A stretch of 64,000 nt of DNA from Actinomadura latina NBRC 106108 (lineage in GTDB: Bacteria; Actinomycetota; Actinomycetes; Streptosporangiales; Streptosporangiaceae): contig NZ_BCQS01000019.1 of NCBI RefSeq assembly GCF_001552195.1, forward strand, positions 1 through 64,000, read 5' to 3'. This document shows positions 45,980 to 55,296 of the stretch, piece by piece; position 1 is the stretch's first letter; each line of letters starts with the position of its first letter. The position numbers and the translations under genes were made by a program. Below the pieces are notes generated by a model. That model was not told where the DNA came from. It ran no database searches and saw nothing but the letters and a program-made list of their open reading frames with translations.

Positions 45980-46324
45980 CTAGTCGGGCAGCATCGGGAC
46001 GGACATGCCCGGGTCGCGGCCCAGCAGCACGGCGCGGGTGATGGCGGACGAGCCGAACCGGTCCCGGACGCCGTCGACCGCGCCGTCCACGGCCATGGCC
46101 CGGTCGAACGGGAGGGCGAGCTGGACGGCCCGGTCGTCGTGCAGGTTGCCGCTCATCGCCGTGCGCACCCCGTGGGCCTTGGCCTCGTAGCTCGCCGCCA
46201 GCACCACACCGCCGCCGACGATCACCGGCCGCCCCCGCAGCGCGGGATCGTCCCGCTGCTCGACCGACGCGTAGAACGCGTCGAGGTCGGCATGCAGGAT
46301 AGAAGCACCACCGGACACGAACAT
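45980..46324 (-). pseudogene. dinB: Internally deleted DNA polymerase IV (dinB) remnant
   Basis: This 114-residue reading frame joins the N-terminal 57 residues of a Y-family polymerase ([13 protein letters not shown], then a [17 protein letters not shown] segment) directly to its C-terminal tail ([14 protein letters not shown], then [17 protein letters not shown]). About 300 residues with the rest of the palm, thumb and little finger are missing. The reading frame is kept across the junction at about residue 58, so it looks like an in-frame deletion. Without the second carboxylate motif it cannot polymerise DNA. The start (ATG 46324, or GTG 46318) overlaps a perfect LexA box, so a truncated protein may still be made during DNA damage. 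Confidence 0.85.
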
Positions 46325-46331
46325 ATGTTCG
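46318..46331. promoter_or_regulatory. LexA/SOS box
   Basis: CGAACATATGTTCG is a perfect 14-bp palindrome and agrees with the actinobacterial LexA consensus CGAAC-N4-GTTCG. It overlaps the start of the dinB remnant and lies 29 bp upstream of the divergent alpha/beta hydrolase, which could therefore be SOS-controlled as well. Confidence 0.88.
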
Positions 46332-46359
46332 CATAGTCGCGCCGCGGTAGCCTCCTCGG

Positions 46360-47148
46360 GTGGCCGACGCCCGGTATGTGACGTCCAAGGACGGCAGCGT
46401 CATCGGTGTCAGGGTCTTCGGGGCCGGGCCGCCCATGGTGCTGGTGCACGGCGCGGCGGTCGACGGGCGCTGCTGGACGCCGGTGCTGCCGAGGCTCGCC
46501 GAGCGGTTCACCGTGCACGTCATGGACCGCCGGGGGCGGGGCCTCAGCCTGCCCGAGGGCGGCCCGTACGGGATCGAGCGCGAAGGCGAGGACATCGCCG
46601 CCGTCGCGGAGGCGGCGGGACGGGACGTCTTCCTGGTCGGGCACTCCTTCGGCGCGCTGTGCGCGCTGAAGGCGTCGCCGTTCCCCGAGGCGGTCGGACG
46701 GGCCGTCCTCTACGAGCCGCCGATCTCGTCGCCGTGGCGGGAGGTCGCCTCGCCGGAGGTGCTCCACCGGCTTCGCGGCCTCGCCGACGAGCACGACCAC
46801 GACGCGGTGCTCGAAGTCGTGATGCGCGAGGTGATCGGCCTTTCGGCCAGGCAGGTGGAGGCGCTGCGCGGGGCGCGGCGGTTCTGGCGGACGTCGCTGG
46901 AGAACGCCCCGCCGCTCGTCCGGGAGACCGGGAGCGTGGGGCGCATCGAGGACCTCGGGCGGCTCACCGGCGTGCCCGTGCGGCTGCTCGTCGGGGAGCG
47001 GAGCCCCGCGTACCAGCGGACGACGGCGGAGGCGCTCGCCGCGCTGATCCCCGGCGCCGGCGTCACCGTCCTGAAAGGGCAGGGGCACATGGCGATGGTC
47101 GAGGGGCCGGACCTGCTGGCCGAGACGCTGCTGAAGTTCGCGGAGTGA
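46360..47148 (+). CDS. Alpha/beta-fold hydrolase
   Basis: A 262-residue soluble enzyme with the nucleophile elbow GHSFG (Ser96), an oxyanion-type HGAAVDG segment (30-36) and a C-terminal GQGHMAM with the catalytic His. It is probably an esterase or similar; the substrate is unknown. It starts with GTG at 46360 and stands alone, followed by a strong terminator. Confidence 0.88.
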   Translation: MADARYVTSKDGSVIGVRVFGAGPPMVLVHGAAVDGRCWTPVLPRLAERFTVHVMDRRGRGLSLPEGGPYGIEREGEDIAAVAEAAGRDVFLVGHSFGALCALKASPFPEAVGRAVLYEPPISSPWREVASPEVLHRLRGLADEHDHDAVLEVVMREVIGLSARQVEALRGARRFWRTSLENAPPLVRETGSVGRIEDLGRLTGVPVRLLVGERSPAYQRTTAEALAALIPGAGVTVLKGQGHMAMVEGPDLLAETLLKFAE

Positions 47149-47150
47149 GG

Positions 47151-47184
47151 GGCCCGTGGCGGCGGGGTGGTGCCGCCACGGGCC
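47151..47184. terminator. Bidirectional terminator hairpin
   Basis: A 13-bp perfect stem (GGCCCGTGGCGGC with GCCGCCACGGGCC) around an 8-nt loop. It lies between the convergent hydrolase and GH48 genes and can end both transcripts. Confidence 0.8.
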
Positions 47185-47196
47185 GTCGGAGGCGGG

Positions 47197-50121
47197 TTAC
47201 TCGTTGAAGAGGCGGCCGTAGTCGGCCATGGCGAGGGCTACGTCGGCCTGGGCCCAGAACCGGTGGTAGTTGAACACCGGGACGGTCGAGCTGGAGCCGT
47301 TGGCGTAGGCCATGACGCGCTGGTAGTCGGGGTCGTTCTTGTAGAAGGAGCGGATGGACATGAAGGTCGAGCTGGAGTCGATCGGGTCACCGTTCGGCAT
47401 GGTGCCCGTCCAGCCGGACGGGATGTAGACCGGGTCCGTGAGGCGCTTGTAGTCGGACTTCGACTCCTGCACCGAGACGCCCTTGGTGTCGGTGTGCTTC
47501 CAGATGGCGTCGAGCAGGTCCTTGGCCATCTGCTTGGCGTCGGCGTCGCCGGACTTCTTCGCGTAGTACATCAGGGTCTTGGCGTACGCCGCGGCCACGC
47601 CGACGTCGTTGGTGTAGTCCTGCACGGAGACGTGCAGGCCGGAGTTGGCGGCCGGCATGCCGCTGGCGGCGGACCAGTCGGCGTCCGGCTGCCCGGTCCA
47701 CTTGAGCGTCGACGGGATCTGCATGCTGCCCGTGGACGGGTCGACCGTCGTCTCCGACAGCGCCCAGCCGACCCACTTGTCGAGGATCGCCTTGGCGTCC
47801 GCGTCACCGGTGACCTGGTAGTACTCGGCGACGCGCTCCATCGACCACGCCTGGAACCCGAACCACTGGTTGCTCGGCGGGTCGTGGTAGACGGGCTGCC
47901 AGTCGTAGGCCATGCCGTAGAACTCGGTGAGGCCGGTCGGCGGGGTGCTGTAGCTGCCCTCCCAGCTGTTGGTGACGCCGCCGGCGATGCCGCCCTCGGC
48001 GGACTGCAGCCACTTGTAGAGCTGCAGCTGCCGGGTGAGGCTCGTCTTCCAGTCGGACTTGGCCGTCGAGCCCTTGGGTGCGAGCGCCGGGTCGTTCACC
48101 AGCGCGTAGGCCGCGAGGGGGTTCTGGTAGCCGAAGTGCGACGCGCCGTCGCCGATGCGCCACGCCCAGCCGGCGTTCGTGTCGTTGGCGCCGCCCCACG
48201 CGTAGTACCAGGACAGCAGGTAGTGCTCGCTGTCCTTGCCCGACCCGGCGGGGCAGGACGAGGCGGGGTGGCAGTCGCCGATCTTCTTGAAGTACTTGTC
48301 GAAGAACGAGTAGCGCAGGTAGTCGCCCATCTTGCCGGCCTTCGCCACGGTGGCCGAGACGTCGCCGGCCTTGCCCTGGCCGTCGGCCCAGACGTTCGCC
48401 CAGTACGCGGCCTGGATGGCGCGCGCGTCGGCGTCCGGGGCGTCGGTGAACTTCCACTGCTTGGCGTAGGACGAGTCCTTGATGAACAGGTCCAGGTAGC
48501 CGTTGGTGCCGCCGAACGCGAACTTGTCGCACGTCGGCTGCGGGACGGTCTCGAACACCGACTCCTGGGAGCCGCGCTGGTAGGTGTTGATGTAGGACGG
48601 GCCGTCGGCGTCCGGGCCCTCCTCGCAGCCGCCGCCCGGCGTGTTGCCGTAGCCGTAGACGTTGTCGACGTCCTGCAGCCAGTGCATGCCGTAGATGTCG
48701 TCGGTGCCGTAGGCGGACTTCAGCTCGCCCGCGATCGGGTCCTGGCCGACCGGGATGTTGCCGTCGATCTGCGACGGGTAGTCGCTCGGCAGCGGGTGCT
48801 CGGCGGCGTAGGTGGCGGGTTTGGACGGGTCGTAGAACGAGGTCGTCGGCTGGTCCGCGTGCGTCGGGATCATGTACTTCTCCATCAGCGCCCAGGAGGC
48901 GTTGAAGGGGGCCCAGTTCTGCGTGACCTTGCCGTACATGGCCTCCAGCCAGATGAGGTAGCTGTAGGCCTCGGACGTGGTCTCGTGCCCCTGGTCGGGG
49001 GCCTCGACCATGAACGTCTCGACCGAGTGGTACGGGATGCCCTCGGGGCTGAAGTACCCGTTCGCCGGGTCCTTGATCTTGTTGTACTGGTCGAGGAACC
49101 GCTGGGTGTAGGTGTCACCGCCGGTGGCCACCTCGGTCGCGGTGACCTTGGCCGCCGCGAACCCGGTCGCGGACGAGGTGAAGGTCGCCTGGCCCGTCCC
49201 GGAGTCGTCCGCGGTGATCGTCACGTTCTGGGCCGCGGACCAGTTCTGCGGCGTGAAGGCCAGCGTGCCGCCGCCGGTCACCGACAGGCCGCTGTTGCCC
49301 GCGGTGCGCGCCGTCGTCACGGTGACGTTCGAGGACGGGGCCTCCGACAGCTTCACCGCGAACGTGGCCGTGGAGCCCTGCGCGACGGTCAGCGTGGCGG
49401 GGGTCGCCACGACGCTCGCCTGCGCCGTGACCGTGATGCCGACGGGCGCGGACTCGCCCGTCCCGCCCGCGCTGTCGGTCGCCTTCGCGTAGATCGAGTA
49501 GTTGCCGGCCGCCGAGGGCGTCCAGTTCAGGCTGTAGGGGGCGCTGGTGTCGGCCGCGCCGAGCGAGCCGTCCTGGTCGAAGAACTCGACCTTGGACACC
49601 GACGCGCCGGCCGCGGCGGACGCGGTCGCCGCGAGCGGCACCGAGGCGCCCACCGAGTACGTCGCGCCGGCGGACGGGCTGGTCAGCGCGACCGTCGGGG
49701 CGGACGTGCCGCCGTTGCAGGGCGTGCCGTTCAGGGTGAACGCCGTGGGGTCGGTGTTCGTCCCGCTGTAGGTGAACTGCGCGCCGACGGTCACGGTCGC
49801 GCCGTTGGCCAGCGAGCCGTTCCAGTTCTCGTTCTGGACGGTGACGTCCTGCCCCGACTGCGACCACTTGCCCGACCAGCCGCTGGTCAGCTTCTGGTTC
49901 CCCGAATAGGAGTACTTCAGCGTCCAGCCGTTCAGCGCGTCGCCCTGGTTGGTGATGTCGACGCTCGCCGTGAAGCCGCTGCCCCAGTCGTTCTTCTTGT
50001 AGACGACCTTGCACGCGGCGGCCGCGGCGTGCGCGGGTGCCAGCACGCCGAGGCCGCCGCAGAGGAGGGTCAGCGTCGCGCCCACGGCGGTGAGCGCGCG
50101 CCATCGTTGCCGTCTTCTCAC
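47197..50121 (-). CDS. GH48 reducing-end cellobiohydrolase with CBM2
   Basis: A 974-residue secreted cellulase that processively releases cellobiose from reducing ends. Order: signal peptide (about 1-35), CBM2 (about 37-140), an Ig-like domain (about 143-232), a Calx-beta-like domain (about 235-330), and the GH48 catalytic domain (about 340-970). The GH48 region shows the HETTSEAYSYLIWLEAMYG segment that includes the acid Glu. GTG start at 50121 follows GGAAGGA at good spacing. The gene lies downstream of celR on the same strand, without a CelR box of its own in the 125-bp gap. Confidence 0.96.
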   Translation of the reverse strand: MRRRQRWRALTAVGATLTLLCGGLGVLAPAHAAAAACKVVYKKNDWGSGFTASVDITNQGDALNGWTLKYSYSGNQKLTSGWSGKWSQSGQDVTVQNENWNGSLANGATVTVGAQFTYSGTNTDPTAFTLNGTPCNGGTSAPTVALTSPSAGATYSVGASVPLAATASAAAGASVSKVEFFDQDGSLGAADTSAPYSLNWTPSAAGNYSIYAKATDSAGGTGESAPVGITVTAQASVVATPATLTVAQGSTATFAVKLSEAPSSNVTVTTARTAGNSGLSVTGGGTLAFTPQNWSAAQNVTITADDSGTGQATFTSSATGFAAAKVTATEVATGGDTYTQRFLDQYNKIKDPANGYFSPEGIPYHSVETFMVEAPDQGHETTSEAYSYLIWLEAMYGKVTQNWAPFNASWALMEKYMIPTHADQPTTSFYDPSKPATYAAEHPLPSDYPSQIDGNIPVGQDPIAGELKSAYGTDDIYGMHWLQDVDNVYGYGNTPGGGCEEGPDADGPSYINTYQRGSQESVFETVPQPTCDKFAFGGTNGYLDLFIKDSSYAKQWKFTDAPDADARAIQAAYWANVWADGQGKAGDVSATVAKAGKMGDYLRYSFFDKYFKKIGDCHPASSCPAGSGKDSEHYLLSWYYAWGGANDTNAGWAWRIGDGASHFGYQNPLAAYALVNDPALAPKGSTAKSDWKTSLTRQLQLYKWLQSAEGGIAGGVTNSWEGSYSTPPTGLTEFYGMAYDWQPVYHDPPSNQWFGFQAWSMERVAEYYQVTGDADAKAILDKWVGWALSETTVDPSTGSMQIPSTLKWTGQPDADWSAASGMPAANSGLHVSVQDYTNDVGVAAAYAKTLMYYAKKSGDADAKQMAKDLLDAIWKHTDTKGVSVQESKSDYKRLTDPVYIPSGWTGTMPNGDPIDSSSTFMSIRSFYKNDPDYQRVMAYANGSSSTVPVFNYHRFWAQADVALAMADYGRLFNE

Positions 50122-50246
50122 TTCGGGTTCCTTCCTGAAACGCCCGCCGTGCGGGCATGGCGGGCCCCACCGCCGGCGGACTCCGGCGGCGGCGTCCCTT
50201 CGAGGGCCGCGCGCCCGGTGACGGGACGCGCGTCAGACCGGGGCCG

Positions 50247-51281
50247 TCAGCCGGACTCCCGGATGATCAACTTGGTGCGCAGCACGACGCCTCGCTCGGT
50301 GTTCGGCCTGCCGCCGGTGCAGGCGCGCAGCTCGCGGGCCAGCCGGGCGCCGAGGTCCTCGGCGGGCTGCCGGACGGTGGTCAGCCGGGGCCGCACCTGC
50401 CGGGCGACCGGGGCGTCGTCGAACCCGACGACCGCGACGTCGTCGGGGACGCGGCGGCCCGCCCGGCGCAGCGCGCTGAGCGCGCCGACGGCCATCTGGT
50501 CGGACGCGGCGAGCACCGCGTCGACGTCCGGGCGGCGCTCCAGCAGCCGGCGCATCGCCCGCTCGCCGGACAGCCGGCCGAAGTCGCCCTGGCAGACCAG
50601 CCCGTTGACGCCCATCCCGGCCTCCCGGGCGGCGAGCCGGTAGCCGGCCAGCCGGTCGACGGCCGCGCCCATGTCGGCGGGCCCGGCGATGGTGCCGATG
50701 CGGCGGCGGCCGGTGGTGAGCAGGTGCCGGACGGCGGCGTGCGCGCCGCCCCGGTTGTCGACGTCGACGTACGGCAGCGCCACCTCGTCGAGGGGGCGCC
50801 CGGCCAGCACCACGGGGGCGCCGGCCGCGGCCTGCACGAGCGGGGCGACCTGGTCGCGGCGCGCGCCGACGAGCAGCACGCCCTCGGCCCGGCCGCCGCG
50901 CAGGTAGCCGGTGGTGGCGCGCCACTCGTCCGGCCGGCCGGCCATGAGGACGACGAGCGGCGCCCGGCCGTCGAGCTCGCGGCGCACGCCCCACAGCAGG
51001 CGGGCGAAGTACGGGTCGCCGAGGACGCGGCAGGCGTCCTCGCACACGACGGCCGCGATCGTGCCGGACGACTCCCGGTCGGGCGAGCCGCTGCGGCGCC
51101 GGACGTAGCCGAGCCGCTCGACGGCCGCCTCGACCTGGAGGCGGGCCGACCGGCTGACCCTGGCGGAGCCGTTGAGCACGCGGGACGCCGTCGCGGGCGA
51201 GACGCCGGCGAGCTCGGCCACGTGGGCGAGGGTCGGGGGCCGGTCGGGGAGGGTGGGGTCTTCGGGGTGGGTGAGGGTCAC
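50247..51281 (-). CDS. celR: LacI-family repressor CelR
   Basis: A 344-residue regulator of the size of Thermobifida CelR (about 340). The helix-turn-helix (about 17-40; LAHVAELAGVSPATASRVLNG) precedes a sugar-binding periplasmic-type domain. CelR binds TGGGAGCGCTCCCA and is released by cellobiose; such a box lies 60 bp upstream of this gene and another upstream of the GH5 gene. GTG 51281 is chosen for the AAGGGAG site eight bases before it; a longer in-frame form is possible. The assignment is based on box, context and family. Confidence 0.92.
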   Translation of the reverse strand: MTLTHPEDPTLPDRPPTLAHVAELAGVSPATASRVLNGSARVSRSARLQVEAAVERLGYVRRRSGSPDRESSGTIAAVVCEDACRVLGDPYFARLLWGVRRELDGRAPLVVLMAGRPDEWRATTGYLRGGRAEGVLLVGARRDQVAPLVQAAAGAPVVLAGRPLDEVALPYVDVDNRGGAHAAVRHLLTTGRRRIGTIAGPADMGAAVDRLAGYRLAAREAGMGVNGLVCQGDFGRLSGERAMRRLLERRPDVDAVLAASDQMAVGALSALRRAGRRVPDDVAVVGFDDAPVARQVRPRLTTVRQPAEDLGARLARELRACTGGRPNTERGVVLRTKLIIRESG

Positions 51282-51340
51282 GCTTGGCACTCCCTTCGGG
51301 GGGTCCCGGGCCTTGGCGGGGTGGACCGGGTCGGGAGTAG

Positions 51341-51354
51341 TGGGAGCGCTCCCA
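51341..51354. promoter_or_regulatory. CelR operator upstream of celR
   Basis: TGGGAGCGCTCCCA, the exact 14-bp CelR palindrome, about 60 bp upstream of the celR start. Suggests autoregulation of celR and, by read-through, of the GH48 gene. Confidence 0.92.
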
Positions 51355-51531
51355 AGAATCGGTTCGGAGGCCGATTGTGTCAAGTGTCACAGGCCAAACG
51401 GTTTTTGCCCATGGTCCGCCCATCCCCCGTCCCGCACCGCGCGCGCGAGGCGCCGTGAAATTTCGTGAAAGGAATGGAACGGGTCTTCCACACCGCGTCC
51501 GGCCCGTTCTACGTTCACCGCAGTCCAGGAG

Positions 51532-51545
51532 TGGGAGCGCTCCCA
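51532..51545. promoter_or_regulatory. CelR operator upstream of the GH5 cellulase
   Basis: A second exact copy of TGGGAGCGCTCCCA, 34 bp before the GH5 start. It should make the GH5-GH6 pair cellobiose-inducible. Confidence 0.93.
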
Positions 51546-51578
51546 AGCAGAAAGAACCGACGTGAAAGCGGAGATCTC

Positions 51579-53090
51579 ATGAGATCGCCTTCCCCGCGCA
51601 CCGCCGCGGTGGCCGCGCTGACCGGCGCGGTCTGCGCGGCGGGCTCGCTGGCCGCCGGAGCCGCGGCCGTGCTCGGCGCGCCGGCGGCCCATGCCGCCGT
51701 CGCCTGCCAGGTCGGCTACACCACCAACGACTGGGGCACGGGCTTCACGGCCGCCGTCACGATCACCAACCGGGGCCCGGCCGTCACCGGCTGGACGCTG
51801 ACGTACTCCTACACCGGGAACCAGCGGCTGGCGAACGGCTGGAACGGGCGGTGGTCGCAGTCCGGCCAGACCGTCACCGTCGTGAACGAGAGCTGGAACG
51901 GCTCCCTCGCGACCGGCGCCGCCGTCCAGGCCGGAGCCCAGTTCGGCTACAGCGGCACCAACGCCGACCCGACCGCCTTCGCGGTGAACGGGGTGGCCTG
52001 CAACGACGACGCGGACCCGTCCGAGACGCCGACGACTCCGACCACGCCACCGGACACTCCCCCGGCCGACGGGCCGGCGCCGAAGCTGAAGGTCTCCGGC
52101 AACACGTTCGCGGACGCCTCCGGGAACACCGTGCGGCTGCGCGGGGTGAACCGGTCCGGCGGCGAGTTCGCCTGCGTCCAGGGCAACGGCCTCTGGGACG
52201 GCCCGATGGACGCGGCCTCGGTCGCGGCCATCAGGAGCTGGAACGTCAACGCCGTCCGCGTGCCGCTCAACTCCGACTGCTGGCTGGGCCTGGGCAACGT
52301 CGATCCGGCCTATCGCGGCGCCGCGTACCAGAACGCGGTGAAGGACTACGTCGCCCTTCTCGAAAAGAACGGCATCACGCCCATTCTGGAGCTGCATTGG
52401 AGCCACGGACTGTGGACCGGCAATGACAACCATTGCGACACGGCGAACGCGGAATGCCAGAAGCCGATGCCGGACGCCGAATACTCGCCGGAGTTCTGGA
52501 AGCAGCTCGCCACCGCCTACAAGAACGACACGGCCGTCGTCTTCGACCTTTTCAACGAGCCGTACCCGAACAATCTGCAGGTCATGGACTACGACCAGTC
52601 GTGGAAGTGCTGGCGCGACGGCGGCTCGGCCTGCACCGGCCTCGGCTACGAGGCCGCCGGGATGCAGGACCTCCTCGACGCCGTCCGCTCCACCGGGGCG
52701 GAGAACGTCGTGATGGTGGCCGGCAGCAGCTACTCCAACGACCTCGGCCAGTGGCTCGCGCAGAAGCCGTCCGACCCCACCGGGAACCTCGCGGCCGCCT
52801 GGCACTCCTACAACTTCAACTACTGCAAGGACGCGTCCTGCTGGGACCAGCAGCTCGCGCCCGTCGCCGCGCAGGTGCCGCTCGTCGCCGGCGAGATCGG
52901 CGAGAACACCTGCGGCCACTCCTACGTCGACACGCTGATGGCCTGGCTGGACGCGCACAGTGCGTCCTACCTCGGCTGGACGTGGAACACGTGGGACTGC
53001 TCCTCCGGCCCCTCGCTGATCAGCTCCTACGACGGCACCCCCACCGCGTACGGCGCCGGGCTCCGCGACCATCTGCGGTCCGCCGGCTGA
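51579..53090 (+). CDS. GH5 endoglucanase with CBM2
   Basis: A 503-residue secreted cellulase. A signal peptide (about 1-39) is followed by CBM2 (about 42-142), a Pro/Thr linker (about 145-168) and the GH5 domain (about 170-500). The acid/base Glu327 lies in FNEP and the nucleophile Glu439 in AGEIGEN. It cuts cellulose internally. ATG 51579 has GGAG six bases upstream and lies directly behind a CelR box. Confidence 0.94.
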   Translation: MRSPSPRTAAVAALTGAVCAAGSLAAGAAAVLGAPAAHAAVACQVGYTTNDWGTGFTAAVTITNRGPAVTGWTLTYSYTGNQRLANGWNGRWSQSGQTVTVVNESWNGSLATGAAVQAGAQFGYSGTNADPTAFAVNGVACNDDADPSETPTTPTTPPDTPPADGPAPKLKVSGNTFADASGNTVRLRGVNRSGGEFACVQGNGLWDGPMDAASVAAIRSWNVNAVRVPLNSDCWLGLGNVDPAYRGAAYQNAVKDYVALLEKNGITPILELHWSHGLWTGNDNHCDTANAECQKPMPDAEYSPEFWKQLATAYKNDTAVVFDLFNEPYPNNLQVMDYDQSWKCWRDGGSACTGLGYEAAGMQDLLDAVRSTGAENVVMVAGSSYSNDLGQWLAQKPSDPTGNLAAAWHSYNFNYCKDASCWDQQLAPVAAQVPLVAGEIGENTCGHSYVDTLMAWLDAHSASYLGWTWNTWDCSSGPSLISSYDGTPTAYGAGLRDHLRSAG

Positions 53091-53174
53091 TCCCGCCGGC
53101 ACGCCCTCGACCCTTCCGGCACGTCCCCTGCCCCTCCCGCAAGAGATCCGCTCAACCAGATGGAGGAAACCCGC

Positions 53175-54911
53175 ATGAAGCACCCCCCCGCGCGCAGGAG
53201 GCCCGGCGCCCGGCGCCGCGGCGTATCGGCCGCCGCGGCGGCCGTCCTGCTCGCCTCAGGCACGGTCGCGCTGGCCCAGGCCCAGGCCAGCGCGGCCGCC
53301 GGCTGCACCGTCGACTACACGACCAACGACTGGGGCAGCGGCTTCACCGCCAACGTGAAGATCACCAACCTGGGTGACGCCCTCAGCAGCTGGACGCTGG
53401 AGTGGGACTTCGCCGGCAACCAGCAGGTGACGAACGGCTGGAACGGGACGTTCACCCAGTCCGGCAAGCACGTCACCGTGAAGAACCCGAGCTGGGCCGG
53501 GTCGCTCGGCACGAACGCGACGGTCACCCCGGGCTTCCAGGGCACCTACTCCGGCTCGAACGCGAAGCCAGCCCAGTTCAAGCTGAACGGGACGGTGTGC
53601 GACGGCTCGACCGGCGGCGGCGACGACACCGACCCGCCCACCACGCCGCCGGTGACACCGCCGCCGGGTGACCGCGTCGACAACCCGTACGCCGGGGCGA
53701 AGGTCTACGTGAACCCCGAGTGGTCCGCCAACGCCGCCGCCGAGCCCGGCGGCAGCGCGATCGCGAACCAGCCGACCGGCGTGTGGCTGGACCGGATCGC
53801 CGCGATCGAGGGCGCGAACGGCGGCATGGGCCTGCGCGACCACCTCGACGAGGCGCTCAGCCAGGGCGCCGGGGTGATCCAGCTCGTCGTCTACGACCTG
53901 CCCGGCCGCGACTGCTCCGCGCTCGCGTCCAACGGCGAACTCGGCCCGACGGAGCTCGACCGGTACAAGTCGGACTTCATCGACCCGATCGCGCAGATCC
54001 TCGGCGACGCCAAGTACGCCGACCTGCGGATCGTCACGGTCGTCGAGATCGACTCGCTGCCAAACCTCGTCACCAACGCCGGCGACCGGCCGACCGCCAC
54101 CGAGAACTGCGACGTCATGAAGGCGAACGGCAACTACGAGAAGGGCATCGCCTACGCGCTGCAGAAGCTCGGCGCCCTGTCGAACGTCTACAACTACATC
54201 GACATCGGCCACCACGGCTGGATCGGCTGGGACGACAACTTCGGCCCGACCGCGCAGCTGCTCGCCGACACCGCCGACATGTCCGGCTCCAAGAGCAACG
54301 TGGCCGGCTTCATCACCAACACCGCCAACTACGGGGCGCTGAAGGAGCCCTACTTCACCATCGACGACTCGGTGAACGGCACGTCAGTCCGCCAGTCCTC
54401 GTGGGTCGACTGGAACCGCTACGTGGACGAGCAGTCCTACGCCCAGGCGTTCCGCCAGGAGCTCATCGGCGAAGGCTTCGACTCGGGCATCGGCATGCTC
54501 ATCGACACGAGCCGCAACGGCTGGGGCGGTTCCGAGCGGCCGACCGGGCCCGGCCCGCAGACGGACGTGAACGCCTACGTCGACGGCGGCCGCATCGACC
54601 GCCGCATCCACCTCGGCAACTGGTGCAACCAGGCCGGCGCCGGCCTCGGCGAGCGCCCGAAGGCCGCGCCCGCGACCGGCATCGACGCCTACGTCTGGAT
54701 CAAGCCTCCGGGCGAGTCGGACGGGGCCAGCTCCGAGATCCCGAACGACGAGGGCAAGGGCTTCGACCGGATGTGCGACCCCACGTACACCGGCAACCCG
54801 CGCAACAACAACCACATGAGCGGCGCCCTGCCGAACGCGCCGCTGTCCGGGCACTGGTTCTCCGCGCAGTTCCAGGAGCTGCTGAAGAACGCCTACCCGC
54901 CCGTCCAGTAA
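53175..54911 (+). CDS. GH6 cellobiohydrolase with CBM2
   Basis: A 578-residue secreted cellulase of the Cel6B exo-type: signal peptide (about 1-42), CBM2 (about 44-142), Asp/Thr/Pro linker and GH6 domain (about 160-575). Catalytic Asp residues lie in YDLPGRDCS (D241, D246). It attacks non-reducing ends and so complements GH48. GGAGGA at 53162-53167 selects ATG 53175. The 84-bp gap to the GH5 gene has no box, so the two are probably co-transcribed. A strong terminator follows. Confidence 0.95.
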   Translation: MKHPPARRRPGARRRGVSAAAAAVLLASGTVALAQAQASAAAGCTVDYTTNDWGSGFTANVKITNLGDALSSWTLEWDFAGNQQVTNGWNGTFTQSGKHVTVKNPSWAGSLGTNATVTPGFQGTYSGSNAKPAQFKLNGTVCDGSTGGGDDTDPPTTPPVTPPPGDRVDNPYAGAKVYVNPEWSANAAAEPGGSAIANQPTGVWLDRIAAIEGANGGMGLRDHLDEALSQGAGVIQLVVYDLPGRDCSALASNGELGPTELDRYKSDFIDPIAQILGDAKYADLRIVTVVEIDSLPNLVTNAGDRPTATENCDVMKANGNYEKGIAYALQKLGALSNVYNYIDIGHHGWIGWDDNFGPTAQLLADTADMSGSKSNVAGFITNTANYGALKEPYFTIDDSVNGTSVRQSSWVDWNRYVDEQSYAQAFRQELIGEGFDSGIGMLIDTSRNGWGGSERPTGPGPQTDVNAYVDGGRIDRRIHLGNWCNQAGAGLGERPKAAPATGIDAYVWIKPPGESDGASSEIPNDEGKGFDRMCDPTYTGNPRNNNHMSGALPNAPLSGHWFSAQFQELLKNAYPPVQ

Positions 54912-54928
54912 CCGGCCTACCAGGAAAC

Positions 54929-54961
54929 AGGCCCCGTGACCCGCTCCCGGTCACGGGGCCT
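54929..54961 (+). terminator. Terminator after the GH6 gene
   Basis: A 12-bp perfect stem (AGGCCCCGTGAC with GTCACGGGGCCT) around a 9-nt loop, 18 bp after the GH6 stop, followed by a pyrimidine-rich stretch. Confidence 0.85.
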
Positions 54962-54994
54962 CTCCCTGTCTCCAGGAGGACGGAGTCCACAGAG

Positions 54995-55230
54995 GTGCCC
55001 AGACCGGCCGGGATCCGGACCGGCCAGGGACCATACCGGCGGGGAAACGGCGGGCCGGGGATCAGATTGGCCAGGACCAGACCGGCCGGGAAACGGACCG
55101 GCCGGAGACCAGCCGGAGACCAGACCGGCCGGAGACACGGTAGGTGGGGACCAGACCGGCCGGGAAACGGCGGGACGGGGACCGGAGCGGCCGGGGGAAC
55201 GGCGGGGCGGGGAAAGGAGCGGCCGGAACG
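54995..55230. repeat. Degenerate tandem-like repeat array between convergent genes
   Basis: About 235 bp with no plausible gene. The 13-mer CCAGACCGGCCGG occurs exactly four times, starting at 54999, 55077, 55120 and 55151, interspersed with GGGAAACGG units and many GGCCGG/ACCGG variants. Unit spacing is irregular, so it is not a CRISPR. It is flanked by two terminator hairpins. Confidence 0.7.
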
Positions 55231-55234
55231 CGAG

Positions 55235-55270
55235 CGGCCCGCGGCGTCCCCTGTCGGACGCCGCGGGCCG
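55235..55270 (-). terminator. Terminator after the LPMO gene
   Basis: A 15-bp perfect stem (CGGCCCGCGGCGTCC with GGACGCCGCGGGCCG) around a 6-nt loop, 26 bp beyond the LPMO stop on its strand. Confidence 0.85.
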
Positions 55271-55296
55271 TGCCCGGGTCGGGAGCGGGTGCTGTG

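Noticed and set aside
47167-50643. A 1158-residue open frame opposite the GH48 gene
   Set aside because: Low-complexity Val/Arg/Gly composition and no motif; the opposite strand encodes a complete GH48 enzyme.
54995-55230. CRISPR array
   Set aside because: Repeats are short, irregularly spaced, degenerate and without unique spacers; no cas genes are nearby.
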